Below are positions 16,630 to 25,843 of a stretch of DNA of 64,000 nucleotides, piece by piece (within the stretch, counting starts at the first letter, position 1; every line of letters starts with the position of its first letter). This stretch comes from CAG-791 sp002392385 (GTDB lineage Bacteria; Bacillota; Clostridia; Lachnospirales; Lachnospiraceae), in the NCBI GenBank assembly GCA_946616295.1, contig CAMOIU010000003.1, forward strand, positions 3,038 to 67,037. Direction: 5' to 3'. The notes beneath the pieces were generated by a model. The model had not been told where the DNA came from. It saw nothing but the letters and a program-made list of their open reading frames with translations, and did not search any database. Position numbers and translations under genes: made by a program.

Positions 16630-18669
16630 ATGGATCCTGCTGTTCTCGAAAACTGGAAAAGTCATCACTCAGGCCTTCCCGGCAATGATCTGTCGCCGGA
16701 GCTTTCCACCTACTGGGACCTGTCCCGGGAGGCCGGTGTGGATCCGGATCTGGCAAGGCCGGCAATGGATCTGACCCTTCCCTTCGCCGAGCGCAAGAAA
16801 AATTCACGCATGCTCTATGCTTATATCAGCAGAGTCATGTACCAGAGCCTCCGGTATTACCGCGATACCCCGCAGCTCGGTTTCGCCCTGTTCAATAAAG
16901 AGGGGATCCTCCTGAAGCTTTTTGGCGGAGAGGCCTTCATGGAATACGCCGAGGCGCGCGGAATCGTTCCCCTGTCGCGATGGGATATCCCGCATCTGGG
17001 CGCGAACGCCGTCTCTGTGGGCCTTCTGTCCGAGCGACCGGTCGCCATGGAAGGGGCTGACAACTACTGCCGGATGCTGGTGGATACCGCCATGTATTTC
17101 TCTCCTGTTACCGTGGACAAAAGCGGCGCCTCCAAAGTGATCGGCGGGCTGGCCGTGATCGTCCCCTATGAGTACAGGCGTCCGGATCTTCTGGGAACAG
17201 CCGTGCTGGCAACCAACGATGCCAACGTGCACATGTATATGTCCATGTCCCTGCATCACATGTATGAATTCGAGCCCCGCGGTCTGCTGATCGTGGACGA
17301 GAGCTGGAAGACTGGCAAGCTGTCCGTCACATATTTCAACAACACTCTTCGCAAGCTCTTCCACCTGGGGGAGGAAAACCTGTCCTTCACCCCTGTGGAA
17401 GGTCTCTTCGATCCTCCGCCGGAGAACCCGGAGCTGTGGGAGATCCTGCATGAAAGGCGGCGCGTGGAGAACATCCAGCTCCGGCTGCGTGTCCGCGGAC
17501 ATCTTCTGGATTATACCGTTTCCACTGACCCCTTCAGCGATCCCGGCATCTGCATCCAGGGGATCCGCATCTATATCACCAGCCTGGAACAGACCGCGGC
17601 GCATGTCTCGAAGCAGATCGGCAATAACATGCTCCTCTCCTTCAACGACATCATCGGCACGAGCCCGGGCATCATCAGCGCCAAAAACAAAGCCCGCCGT
17701 TATGCGCAGAGCGACAGCAACGTGCTGATCCTGGGCGAGAGCGGCGTCGGCAAGGACATCTTTGCCCAGGCCATCCACGCGGAGAGCGCCCGCTGCGACA
17801 AGCCTTTTGTCTCCGTCAACTGCGGTGCCCTCCCCCGGGAACTCATCGCGAGCGAGCTGTTCGGCTATGACCAGGGTGCCTTCACCGGTGCCAGAAAGGG
17901 CGGCCACATCGGCAAATTCGAGCTGGCCAACGGCGGTACCATCTTCCTGGACGAGATCGGGGACATGCCCCTGGACCTGCAGGTCATGCTTCTGCAGGTG
18001 ATCGAGAAAAAGAGCTTCACCCGGGTGGGCGGCAAACAGACCATCAACGTGGACGTCAAGATCATCAGCGCCACCAACGCCAACCTGCACGAGCGAATTC
18101 GGCAGGGCAAGTTCCGGCTGGATCTCTACTACCGCCTGAGCGTGCTGCGTCTGCAGCTGCCGCCGCTGCGGGAGCGCGGAAATGACGTGACGCTTCTCTC
18201 GAAGTATTTTCTCTGGAAGCTGTTTGAGAGAGGGACGGTCACCCACCCGGTGTCCCTGTCCCCGGAAGCCGTGGAATATCTCAAGACGCTGTCCTGGCCC
18301 GGCAATGTCCGGGAGCTGCAGAACATTATGGAAGGGGTCGTACAGACGCTGCCGGTCGATACCGTGCAGCCCCGGCACATCATGTACTACATAGGAGCCA
18401 TCGATGACCTCAATGACCCCCAGGCGCTTCGTACGGAGCGGATGCTGGCAGAAGGTACTCCTGCGGGACCCGCAGAACCATCTGCGGAAGGCGGCGAGAA
18501 GGCGGAGGACCCGCAGGAGGAGCTCCTCCTCTCCAACCGCGGCAGGCTCACGGTCCAGGACCTCAAAGAAGCCCTCCTGCGCAACCACTACCGCCGCGAG
18601 GACACCGCCCGCGAACTGGACATCTCCCGCAAGACGCTCTATCGCTGGATGAAGAAATATAACCTGTAA
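16630..18669 (+). CDS. Sigma-54-dependent transcriptional activator (enhancer-binding protein)
   Basis: A 679-residue regulator from the ATG at 16630, preceded by AAGGAGG at 16612-16618. Residues about 1-340 form an AcoR-like sensory region with GAF/PAS-type stretches. The AAA+ domain (about 350-580) has Walker A L-G-E-S-G-V-G-K-D, the sigma-54 contact loop G-A-F-T-G-A, Walker B F-L-D-E-I-G-D, and the R-G-N-D arginine-finger region. A Fis-type helix-turn-helix ends the protein (D-T-A-R-E-L-D-I-S-R-K-T-L-Y-R-W). The activator converges on an 11-gene CoA cluster whose far end carries a consensus sigma-54 promoter, so it is very likely that cluster's regulator; effector unknown. Confidence 0.95.
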   Translation: MDPAVLENWKSHHSGLPGNDLSPELSTYWDLSREAGVDPDLARPAMDLTLPFAERKKNSRMLYAYISRVMYQSLRYYRDTPQLGFALFNKEGILLKLFGGEAFMEYAEARGIVPLSRWDIPHLGANAVSVGLLSERPVAMEGADNYCRMLVDTAMYFSPVTVDKSGASKVIGGLAVIVPYEYRRPDLLGTAVLATNDANVHMYMSMSLHHMYEFEPRGLLIVDESWKTGKLSVTYFNNTLRKLFHLGEENLSFTPVEGLFDPPPENPELWEILHERRRVENIQLRLRVRGHLLDYTVSTDPFSDPGICIQGIRIYITSLEQTAAHVSKQIGNNMLLSFNDIIGTSPGIISAKNKARRYAQSDSNVLILGESGVGKDIFAQAIHAESARCDKPFVSVNCGALPRELIASELFGYDQGAFTGARKGGHIGKFELANGGTIFLDEIGDMPLDLQVMLLQVIEKKSFTRVGGKQTINVDVKIISATNANLHERIRQGKFRLDLYYRLSVLRLQLPPLRERGNDVTLLSKYFLWKLFERGTVTHPVSLSPEAVEYLKTLSWPGNVRELQNIMEGVVQTLPVDTVQPRHIMYYIGAIDDLNDPQALRTERMLAEGTPAGPAEPSAEGGEKAEDPQEELLLSNRGRLTVQDLKEALLRNHYRREDTARELDISRKTLYRWMKKYNL

Positions 18670-18704
18670 GCCGTCAGCTGTCAGTTATCAGGATCCCTGC
18701 AGAA

Positions 18705-18736
18705 ACAAGGGGCGCCGCAAATGCGGCGCCCCTTGT
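18705..18736. terminator. Bidirectional terminator between the activator and the CoA cluster
   Basis: Perfect 14-bp stem, ACAAGGGGCGCCGC at 18705-18718 and its complement at 18723-18736 with loop AAAT. It lies between convergent genes; the minus-strand side continues TTTCTGC and the plus-strand side lacks a long T run, so it probably acts best on the minus strand. Confidence 0.75.
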
Positions 18737-18779
18737 CGGTCACGGGATCTGTTTACTGGATCTGTTTGCTGCAGGTCCT

Positions 18780-19991
18780 TCACGCGTGCTGCACGACCGT
18801 GCCGGCAGCTTCCAGATGGACAATGTCCTCCTCGCTGAAGCCAAACTGGCGCAGGATCTCCTCGGACTGCTCGCCCAGCAGCGGTGCGTTGCGGTGCGGC
18901 GTCGGCTCATTGCGGCCGAACTTCACGGGCGTGGAGACCACGAGATCCGTCTCTCCTCTGCGGTCCGTGAAATTATAGACGTATCCGTTGGCCCGCGCCT
19001 GCTCGTCCCCCGCCACGTCTGCGAAGTGCGCGATCTTGGTGTGCACGATGTCTGCCTCCGTCAGCAGACGGTCCACTTTCTCCCAGGGCTGGCCGGCGAA
19101 CCAGGCATCGAAGATGGCGATCAGTTCCGGCTTGTTCTTCTGCGCAGCGCCCAGCGTGCTGAAGCGCGGATCCTCCGCCAGCTCCGGGCGGCCGATCATC
19201 TCGCAGAGCAGCGGGAACTTGCCGGCGTAGTCCATGACCGCGCAGAAGAACCACTCGTCGCTGCAGCGGTAGGAGTTGATGAAGGGGGACATGGCCTGTT
19301 TTCGCGTCTTCGGGAACTTGTCCCCGTGCTGCGTGGACTGGACCAGACTGCCCGCGGTCCAGATGGCGTGCCCATAGAGGGAGTTCATGACCTTCTGGCC
19401 CTTGCCGGTCTTCTCCTGCTGATAGAGGCAGGCCGCCATGGCGCCCGCCAGCATCGCGCCGGCGCTGAAGTCGCCCACGCCGAAAGGTGCGGTATTGGGC
19501 AGGGAATCCTTCTCGGTGAAGTCGATCAGGAGGCCCGACTTGGCCCAGTACGAGACCACGTCGAAGCCTGGCGCGCCGGCCAGAGGCCCGTCCGTCCCGT
19601 AGCCGCTGAGGTGGCCCCAGATGATGTGGGGATGGCGCTTCGACACGGATTCATAGTCCAGGCCGAACTTGTTGAGGGCTTTCATCCGGAAGTTGCTGAA
19701 GAAGATGTTGGCGCCTGCCAGCATCTTCTCCATGACTTCCCGGCCTTCCTCCGTCTTCATGTCGAGGACGATGGACCGCTTGTTGCCGCTGAGCATCTCA
19801 AAGTGGATGTTGCTCTCCTCCGTACAGGGGAGGTTCAGCTGCAGGCCGGAATTGCGGGCGACATCGCCGGTGGGTGTCTCCACCTTGATCACGTCCGCGC
19901 CCCAGTCCGCGAGGACCTTGCCGACCGCGCATCCCGCGCCGTGGATGGCGAATTCGATAACGACGACTCCTTTTAAGGGCATATCTGTCAT
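18780..19991 (-). CDS. Class III (CaiB/BaiF/Frc) CoA-transferase, copy 1
   Basis: A 403-residue family III CoA-transferase, which moves CoA between carboxylic acids through an aspartyl-CoA intermediate. It has the N-terminal L-K-G-V-V-V-I-E-F, L-A-D-W-G-A-D-V-I-K-V-E near residue 25, S-N-F-R-M-K-A-L-N near 100, and the catalytic aspartate context P-F-G-V-G-D-F-S-A-G-A-M-L-A-G near 168. Length is normal. It is the last gene of the sigma-54-controlled cluster, 49 nt after the YczE-like gene. It is most like copy 2 (for example both have S-N-F-R-M-K-A-L and S-Y-W-A-K-S-G), so a duplication is likely. Substrate unknown. Confidence 0.93.
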   Translation of the reverse strand: MTDMPLKGVVVIEFAIHGAGCAVGKVLADWGADVIKVETPTGDVARNSGLQLNLPCTEESNIHFEMLSGNKRSIVLDMKTEEGREVMEKMLAGANIFFSNFRMKALNKFGLDYESVSKRHPHIIWGHLSGYGTDGPLAGAPGFDVVSYWAKSGLLIDFTEKDSLPNTAPFGVGDFSAGAMLAGAMAACLYQQEKTGKGQKVMNSLYGHAIWTAGSLVQSTQHGDKFPKTRKQAMSPFINSYRCSDEWFFCAVMDYAGKFPLLCEMIGRPELAEDPRFSTLGAAQKNKPELIAIFDAWFAGQPWEKVDRLLTEADIVHTKIAHFADVAGDEQARANGYVYNFTDRRGETDLVVSTPVKFGRNEPTPHRNAPLLGEQSEEILRQFGFSEEDIVHLEAAGTVVQHA

Positions 19992-20040
19992 ATGTGTCTC
20001 CGTTCCGCCGCCGGCTCTCCGGCGGCTGTATTTGACTGTT

Positions 20041-20727
20041 TCAGGTATCTGCTTCCTCCTGTCCGTCCCCGGTAAAAGCGCGCTCGGCAGCCTGCACCGG
20101 CTTCATCACCAGTTTGACCACCGTGCCCACCAGGACAGCTGCGGCGATCGTCCCCTCCCGCACGCCCTCCAGTCGATGGAGGAACAGCAGGGAGATCAGG
20201 ATCGCGCCGGCCACCAGGCTGCAGTCGATGGCGATCTTGACGTTGCCGGGCTTCACGGGATACTTGCTGCAGATAGCCAGGTTCAGGCCCTCCGCCGGCA
20301 TGGTCATGACGGCGACAACGATCTCTCCCGCAACGCCGATCCCCAGGGTCACGACCCCCAGGAGGCACAGCAGCCACTGTTGCAGGTAGTTCTGGTAGCC
20401 CATACCCTGTGTTGCCCACAGTGCGAAGTCCTGCAGCCATCCAAAGACCACGACCATCGGGATCTGCAGCAGCTGGTATAGCTTGAAATCCTTTTTCAGC
20501 ACCAACACCTGCAGCAGGATCAGGGAACCGTTGACCAGCATCGAAGCGACGCCCACAGAGAGAGGTGTGAACAAGCTCAGGACATAAGGGATGCTGCTGA
20601 TCGGCGAGATCCCCAGATTGCCGCGGATCGAAAATGCCACACCGAAAGTGATGATCGCCAGGCTGATGAACAGAAAGACTGTTTTTTTAATCCATTTCAC
20701 GCATTTTCCTCTATTCTCTGTATTCAA
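20041..20727 (-). CDS. YczE/YitT-like (DUF6198) membrane protein
   Basis: A 228-residue membrane protein with about five helices. It starts with V-F-L-F-I-S-L-A-I-I-T-F-G-V-A-F-S-I-R-G-N-L-G-I-S-P-I-S-S-I-P-Y, a pattern shared by YczE and YitT-type proteins, and has the later motif M-T-M-P-A-E-G-L-N-L near residue 143. The biochemical role of the family is unknown; transport or regulation of transport is often suspected. The gene overlaps the MaoC gene before it by 17 nt, so it belongs to the CoA cluster. Confidence 0.8.
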   Translation of the reverse strand: MNTENRGKCVKWIKKTVFLFISLAIITFGVAFSIRGNLGISPISSIPYVLSLFTPLSVGVASMLVNGSLILLQVLVLKKDFKLYQLLQIPMVVVFGWLQDFALWATQGMGYQNYLQQWLLCLLGVVTLGIGVAGEIVVAVMTMPAEGLNLAICSKYPVKPGNVKIAIDCSLVAGAILISLLFLHRLEGVREGTIAAAVLVGTVVKLVMKPVQAAERAFTGDGQEEADT

Positions 20728-21607
20728 ACAGTCCGTTGATCAGAAGCGGACGGTCCGTATCCGTGTCAGTCAGCCGGAAGGCGACCTTTCCCTCTGCGAT
20801 CTTCCAGCCTTCGAATCGGATATGGCTGTTGGGATATGTGGGATTGCGGATGCTCGTGAACATGTGCGTCATGCGGAAGCCCTCTCCGGGTATGAAGCCC
20901 TCGATTGCCATACGGGCGGCGTAGCCGAAGACCACCTGGCCATGTATGACGACATCCTTCATTCCGATTCTTCTGCAGTATTCTCCGTCGCTGTGCACAG
21001 GGATCGACGTCCCAGTCGCCGCACCGTAGATCACCTGGTTCATCTCCGGGATCCACTCGTCCTTTACGTAATCCGGGACTCTGTCGGGGATCAGGGACAC
21101 CGGTTTGGGAGGCTTCTCCCCGCCGAAGCCGCCGCCCGCGAAGACGACCGTCGTGCTGACGAGCTTGCCAAGCGGCCGGCATGCCTCATCGTAGATCGGC
21201 TGGTCCACCGCGCAGAGGATGCCCTTCCCGGGGCCTCTGTCATAGATCTTATTGATCTCGTTATGCCAGATAAACGTGCCCTTCAGCGGATCAAAAGGAC
21301 GGTACAGGAAAAACTCCTGTGAGAAATCCATCCCTTCCGCATCTCCCAGTGACTCCTGTACCAGCATGCTGGGGTGATTCAAAGTCCAGGACCGCGGCTG
21401 GTGATAACCGCAGAAACTCGGCTCTACGGCGAAAGTAGGGATCGCCTGGAAATCATCGCTCTTCTCCCATACATACTGCAGCTCATCCTTGCCGGCGCCG
21501 ACCGCAACAGCATATAGAACGACGTCCCGGTAGTTGTACTCGACCGATTTGTCGTGGTCTCTGTATCCGATCCAGTCCTCGGGAGTCCTGTAATTCTTCA
21601 GATTCAT
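20711..21607 (-). CDS. MaoC/hydratase-2 family protein with altered active site
   Basis: A 298-residue double-hotdog protein of the enoyl-CoA hydratase 2 type, similar throughout to the second MaoC protein of the cluster: N-Y-R-D-V-V-L-Y-A-V-A-V-G-A-G near residue 25, I-P-T-F-A-V near 54, and G-G-G-F-G-G-E near 160. In the hydratase-2 signature the paralogue has G-D-T-N-R-V-H-A-D, whereas this protein has G-T-S-I-P-V-H-S-D: the histidine is kept but the catalytic aspartate and asparagine positions are changed. It may be inactive, a partner subunit, or act on a different substrate. It follows a strong terminator-like hairpin and overlaps the YczE-like gene. Confidence 0.85.
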   Translation of the reverse strand: MNLKNYRTPEDWIGYRDHDKSVEYNYRDVVLYAVAVGAGKDELQYVWEKSDDFQAIPTFAVEPSFCGYHQPRSWTLNHPSMLVQESLGDAEGMDFSQEFFLYRPFDPLKGTFIWHNEINKIYDRGPGKGILCAVDQPIYDEACRPLGKLVSTTVVFAGGGFGGEKPPKPVSLIPDRVPDYVKDEWIPEMNQVIYGAATGTSIPVHSDGEYCRRIGMKDVVIHGQVVFGYAARMAIEGFIPGEGFRMTHMFTSIRNPTYPNSHIRFEGWKIAEGKVAFRLTDTDTDRPLLINGLFEYRE

Positions 21608-21675
21608 CTTCGCCCTCCTTCAAAAAATCATTACAATTACAACAGGATGGCTTCGCAGGAAGAAGCCTTTTTTTG

Positions 21676-21705
21676 AAAAAGGGCTCCCGGCAAGTGCGGG
21701 GGCCC
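21676..21705 (-). terminator. Terminator or attenuator after the first GntP gene
   Basis: A 9-bp stem (21681-21689 with 21697-21705, one G-U pair) followed on the minus strand by five T residues. It lies inside the CoA cluster, between gntP copy 1 and the downstream MaoC gene, so the last three genes may be expressed at a lower level or from another promoter. A second small stem, GGCTTC/GAAGCC, lies just beyond. Confidence 0.75.
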
Positions 21706-21770
21706 TTTTGGTGCCGGATCAGATCACTGCCCCGGTTGTTTTCGGATGGTCACAAAGCCCGGTCACAGCC

Positions 21771-23090
21771 TTACGGCAGATTCGGGAACAGCGTAAACAG
21801 GATGATGGATACAGCCGTCGCAATAAGAGGCGTGACGACGGTCAGCCAGAAGACCGGCATGTAGGCATCCTTGTGGGTCTCGCCGCAGACACCGTTGATC
21901 ACGGTGACGACGAATCCGTTGTGCGGCAGGGAATCCAGACCGCAGGATGCGACCATCATCATACGGTGCAGGACGTTGATGTTGATGCCCAGTCCGTCAA
22001 CGAAGATGGGTTTCAGGATCGGAGCGGCGATGCCCAGACCGCCGGAGCCACTGCCGCAGATACCGGCAATAATGGTGGTTGCCAGTGCCACTGCTACGAG
22101 CGGCGGGCCGGGGATGTTCTCAATGGCAGAGCACAGCACCGGGAAGCCGCTGGCCGCCTTGACAACGCTGCCGAAACCGACGACTGCCGAGGTATTGGCA
22201 GCTGCTGTGACGGCATTGCGAATGCCGTTCGCAAGCAGATCCATGACCGGTGTCGGATCGGTCTTATACTTTCTGAGCACGATGTAGGCAAGGACGGAGC
22301 CCAGGAACACGCCGAAGGGGGTAGGGATGATCTGTGCTCCGCCGACCTTGATGTTGATCAGGATCAGAGTAAGTGCCAAAGGCGCCAGTGCCAGCCAGCC
22401 GTTGGGGCAGACCGCGTCGTCATCGAATTTGTCGGTGGGCTTTGCGACGAAATGTTCACCGGCCGCCTGTGCCCTCTTGACCATGACCGTCAGCATGAAG
22501 ACGCCTACGACCAGCGTGACGATGGTGGCGACAAAGCCGACCACGGCACCGGCCATCAGGGTCGTTCCCAGTGCATTCTGCAGGACCACGTTTCCGACCT
22601 GCGGGTTGCCGGGGCCGATAGCGGAGAAGGTGCAGCACGCGAAGACGATGGCACCGGGGATAAATCTTCTCGGGATATCCGCCTCACGGTAGATCTCCAG
22701 AGCGATCGGGAAAACTGCGAAGCAGACCACGAAACCGGCGATGCCGCCGTAGGTCAGGATACCGATGGCCAGCGGAACGGCCACGATCGCCGCCTGCTTG
22801 CCCAGGCCGTTGATGATCATGCGGGCGATCGCCTTGGCGCCGTTGGTCTTCTCATAGACCTGGCCCATGATAGCGCCTGCCACGAATATCAGGAAGTTGC
22901 CGCCAAAGAAGCCTGTGAAACCGCCCATGTAGTTGGTCTGCAGTGCTTCGTAGAGCGGAATGCCGCCGGTAACAGCGACGATCAGCGAACTCACGATGGC
23001 AGCGATGAAAATGTTCACGCCCTTCATGACCATGAAGGACAGAGCTGCCAGGGCAACGATCATTCCAATAATACTTAAAATGTCAGACAT
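21771..23090 (-). CDS. GntP-family carboxylate permease, copy 1
   Basis: A 439-residue membrane permease started at the ATG at 23090 (GGAGAGGG upstream). It has roughly twelve helices and the GntP features G-G-F-T-G-F-F-G-G-N-F near residue 55, G-I-L-T-Y-G-G-I-A-G-F near 108, and C-G-S-G-S-G-G-L-G-I-A near 333. GntP proteins are proton-coupled importers of gluconate, other sugar acids or hydroxy-acids. A homologue is encoded in the same cluster (28400-29713), which suggests two related substrates or import plus export. The exact substrate cannot be read from the sequence. Confidence 0.92.
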   Translation of the reverse strand: MSDILSIIGMIVALAALSFMVMKGVNIFIAAIVSSLIVAVTGGIPLYEALQTNYMGGFTGFFGGNFLIFVAGAIMGQVYEKTNGAKAIARMIINGLGKQAAIVAVPLAIGILTYGGIAGFVVCFAVFPIALEIYREADIPRRFIPGAIVFACCTFSAIGPGNPQVGNVVLQNALGTTLMAGAVVGFVATIVTLVVGVFMLTVMVKRAQAAGEHFVAKPTDKFDDDAVCPNGWLALAPLALTLILINIKVGGAQIIPTPFGVFLGSVLAYIVLRKYKTDPTPVMDLLANGIRNAVTAAANTSAVVGFGSVVKAASGFPVLCSAIENIPGPPLVAVALATTIIAGICGSGSGGLGIAAPILKPIFVDGLGININVLHRMMMVASCGLDSLPHNGFVVTVINGVCGETHKDAYMPVFWLTVVTPLIATAVSIILFTLFPNLP

Positions 23091-23168
23091 AGTTCCCTCT
23101 CCATTCCGGAAAGTGGTTGGTAGCCGCTCTCCTGATAAAAACTGTCTCTCCCCTCTTAACGATCCGCA

Positions 23169-23195
23169 GTGCGCGGCGCGGCATGCGCCGCGCAC
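23169..23195 (-). terminator. GC-rich intercistronic hairpin between CoA-transferase 2 and GntP 1
   Basis: Perfect 11-bp stem GTGCGCGGCGC (23169-23179) with complement at 23185-23195, loop GGCAT. No T run follows on the minus strand, so mRNA processing or stabilisation is more likely than termination. Confidence 0.6.
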
Positions 23196-23216
23196 CCGGA
23201 CCGGTCACGTTTTTGA

Positions 23217-24455
23217 TCAGTCGTGCTGCTTCACAACGCCGGCCTCGATCAAGCCCTTGACAGCCTCCGCGTCGTAGCCGATTTCGTTCAGGATCTCGGT
23301 GGTCTGCTCGCCGCACAGAGGAGCGTTCTTGAAGGGGATCTTGTAGAAGCCGCCGAAACGGATGGGATCCGCGACCATGAGGTCTTCGCTGCCGTCGCGG
23401 TTCTTGTACAGATACGCGTTGTTGTTTGCAACTGTCTGCGGATTGTCCAGAAGGACTTCGGACAGGTGATTGATCTTGTCATGAGCGATGTCGTTCTCGA
23501 TCAGGATCTTGTGCCACTCCTCCCAGGTCTTGGTCGCGAAGACCTCGTCGATCATCTCGACGAACTCTCTCTTGGCCTCCTGGTTCTGCATGATGCCGGT
23601 CTCGCTGTTGTAACGGGGATCGTCGATCATCTCAGGATGTCCGATCATCTTGACGAAGGTCGGATAGTAGCGGTCATACATCAGCACGGACAGCATGACC
23701 CACTCGCCGTCCTTGGTCTTGTAGGTGTTGCGCATCGGGCTGTCGGCATACTTGCGGCTGCGGGGATACTTGGCGCCTCTGTACACGGACTGCAGGACCC
23801 ACGCCTGGGAGTACATGCCGCTTCCGTACAGGGAAGCCACGACCTTCTCGCCCTTGCCGGTCAGCTTCTGCTGCAGCAGGCAGGTGGCAACGCCGCCGGC
23901 CAGATAAGCGCCGATGACGGTATCACCAAGGCCGAAAGGAGGGATCAGAGGAGCATAGCCGTCTTCGCACCAGTCGATCATCATGCCGCTCTTGGCCCAG
24001 TAAGAAACGGTATCGAAACCGGCATTGTCAGCATCCGGGCCTTCATGGCCGAATCCGCTGATGTTGCCCCAGATGATGTGGGGATACTTGGCGGACATGG
24101 TCTCATAGTCCAGGCCGAGCTTCTTGAGTGCTTTCATGCGGAAGTTGGAGATGAAGATGTTGGCGCCCGCAATGAGCTTGTCCATGATCTCGGCGCCTTC
24201 TTTGGTCTTCAGGTTCAGAGCGATGGATCTCTTGTTGCTGTCCTTCTGCTCGTAGTGCGGGTTGGCACCCTCGTCCGCGCGAAGTCCGAGCGCGAGACCG
24301 GAGATACGGGAGCCGTCACCGGTGAGGGGCTCGACCTTGATGACGTCCGCGCCCCAGGCGCCGAGGATCCTGCCTGCCATGGGGCCTGCGCCGTAACCGG
24401 TGAAGTCCACGACTTTGATACCCTTCAAAGGCTGACCGCAAAACATTTCTGACAT
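23217..24455 (-). CDS. Class III (CaiB/BaiF/Frc) CoA-transferase, copy 2
   Basis: A 412-residue family III CoA-transferase. Features are L-K-G-I-K-V-V-D-F at the N-terminus, L-G-A-W-G-A-D-V-I-K-V-E-P near residue 31, S-N-F-R-M-K-A-L-K-K near 107 and the catalytic-aspartate context P-P-F-G-L-G-D-T-V-I-G-A near 177. The ATG follows AAAGGAGCTCATT. It is closely similar to copy 1 over its length and less to copy 3. It lies in the middle of the cluster between copy 3 and gntP copy 1. In known systems such enzymes prime an acid with CoA taken from the product CoA ester, saving ATP. Confidence 0.93.
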   Translation of the reverse strand: MSEMFCGQPLKGIKVVDFTGYGAGPMAGRILGAWGADVIKVEPLTGDGSRISGLALGLRADEGANPHYEQKDSNKRSIALNLKTKEGAEIMDKLIAGANIFISNFRMKALKKLGLDYETMSAKYPHIIWGNISGFGHEGPDADNAGFDTVSYWAKSGMMIDWCEDGYAPLIPPFGLGDTVIGAYLAGGVATCLLQQKLTGKGEKVVASLYGSGMYSQAWVLQSVYRGAKYPRSRKYADSPMRNTYKTKDGEWVMLSVLMYDRYYPTFVKMIGHPEMIDDPRYNSETGIMQNQEAKREFVEMIDEVFATKTWEEWHKILIENDIAHDKINHLSEVLLDNPQTVANNNAYLYKNRDGSEDLMVADPIRFGGFYKIPFKNAPLCGEQTTEILNEIGYDAEAVKGLIEAGVVKQHD

Positions 24456-24515
24456 AATGAGCTCCTTTCTCTATAAGTGATTCTTATTGCTGAACGATGT
24501 TAAAATGTACGGATC

Positions 24516-25805
24516 TCAGATGAGGCCCTTCTCCCGGAAGGCCAGGATCTCTTCCTCGCTGTATCCGCAGAGTGTCTTCAGGACCAGATCTGTATCCTGT
24601 CCCAGACGGGGAGCGCCGCGCCAGATCTGGCCGGGCGTCCCGGAGAGCTTGGGGATCACGCCGACGGCCGTGATATCGCGGCCCAGCTCCTGATCCTCGT
24701 ACTTCACGATGTCGCCTCGCTCGATCCAATGAGGATCCGTGGCGATGTCCTGGGCGTCCACGACGACCTGTGCCGCCACCTTGAACTTGTCCATGTGAGC
24801 GACGACGTCCTTGGCGTCACGGTCCGCGACCCATTTGCGGACATAGGCGTCAAATTCTCTTCCCTTGGGGGAATTGACAGCTTCCACGCCGTTGCCCGTC
24901 GAGTCTCTGGTGTAGTACTCCGGATCCAGATCCAGCGCACGGACGATCCGTTCGAACACCGCGGGACCGAAGCCTCCCATAGCCACGTATTTGCCGTCTC
25001 TGGCAAGAAATACATCATAAGGCTGGAAGTTGAACTGCTTGGAGCCGGTCCTGGGTTTCATCACGCCTGCTTCCACCCAGGCAGTCACATAGTCCTGGAT
25101 GTACATGGCCTGCGCCTCGAACATGGAGGCATCGACCACCTGTCCCTGGCCGGTCTTCTGCGCGTTGATATAGGCGAGCAGGACACCGATCACTGCCGAG
25201 TAGCCGGTGGTGAAATCGCTCAGGCCCGGATTACCGCGCATAGGTACACCGTCCGGTTCGCCGTTCTGGATCATCCAGCCGCTGGCTGCCTGGCCGCTGA
25301 TGTCGTAGGCCGCTTTATCGCAGATGGCTGGGTCTCCGCCGAACTCCGGCTTCCCGTATCCGCTGATGTGGCAGATAACAAGCTTCGGATTGATCTCCAG
25401 AAGATCCTTGTCTGACAGCCCCAGCTTCTCCAGCCAGACCACGCTCTCGATCCAGACGTCCGCCTCTTTGATCAGGCAGTTGAAGATCTCGCGTGCCTCC
25501 GGATTCTTCCGGAGATTGGTCTGCAGGGTCACGCTGAGGATATTGCGCCGCATGGCTGCCCACGCGCTGCCGACCTTCTTGCCGTTCGGATCTTCGATCA
25601 TCGGCGAGAAGCTGCGGAAATTGTCTCCGTGACCCGGAAGCTCCAGGTAGACCACTTCAGCGCCGAATTCTCCCAGCATGACTGCTGCCCTGGGTAGTGC
25701 CAGATATCCGCCGGTAGTAAGCACACGCATACCCGTCAGCGGCCCGAATTTCGGTGTCATTGCAGGTGCGGGGATCCTTTCAAGTGTCTCCCATCTCTGT
25801 GCCAT
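24516..25805 (-). CDS. Class III (CaiB/BaiF/Frc) CoA-transferase, copy 3 (divergent)
   Basis: A 429-residue member of the family III CoA-transferases with an N-terminal extension of about 15 residues before the core (L-T-G-M-R-V-L-T-T-G-G). It retains L-G-E-F-G-A-E-V-V-Y-L-E near residue 45, I-C-H-I-S-G-Y-G near 145 and an aspartate in the catalytic context N-P-G-L-S-D-F-T-T-G-Y near 190, where copies 1 and 2 have G-x-G-D. It is therefore a distinct subfamily member with probably a different acid substrate. The ligase gene lies 38 nt upstream and copy 2 lies 60 nt downstream. Confidence 0.9.
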   Translation of the reverse strand: MAQRWETLERIPAPAMTPKFGPLTGMRVLTTGGYLALPRAAVMLGEFGAEVVYLELPGHGDNFRSFSPMIEDPNGKKVGSAWAAMRRNILSVTLQTNLRKNPEAREIFNCLIKEADVWIESVVWLEKLGLSDKDLLEINPKLVICHISGYGKPEFGGDPAICDKAAYDISGQAASGWMIQNGEPDGVPMRGNPGLSDFTTGYSAVIGVLLAYINAQKTGQGQVVDASMFEAQAMYIQDYVTAWVEAGVMKPRTGSKQFNFQPYDVFLARDGKYVAMGGFGPAVFERIVRALDLDPEYYTRDSTGNGVEAVNSPKGREFDAYVRKWVADRDAKDVVAHMDKFKVAAQVVVDAQDIATDPHWIERGDIVKYEDQELGRDITAVGVIPKLSGTPGQIWRGAPRLGQDTDLVLKTLCGYSEEEILAFREKGLI

Positions 25806-25843
25806 AATCCTTCTCCCTGTTATTCATCTTCTGTTTCTCTGAG

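Noticed and set aside
21708..23078. Long plus-strand frame opposite the first GntP gene
   Set aside because: It is the complement of an unmistakable permease gene; its His/Asp/Gln-rich composition is typical of an antisense frame.
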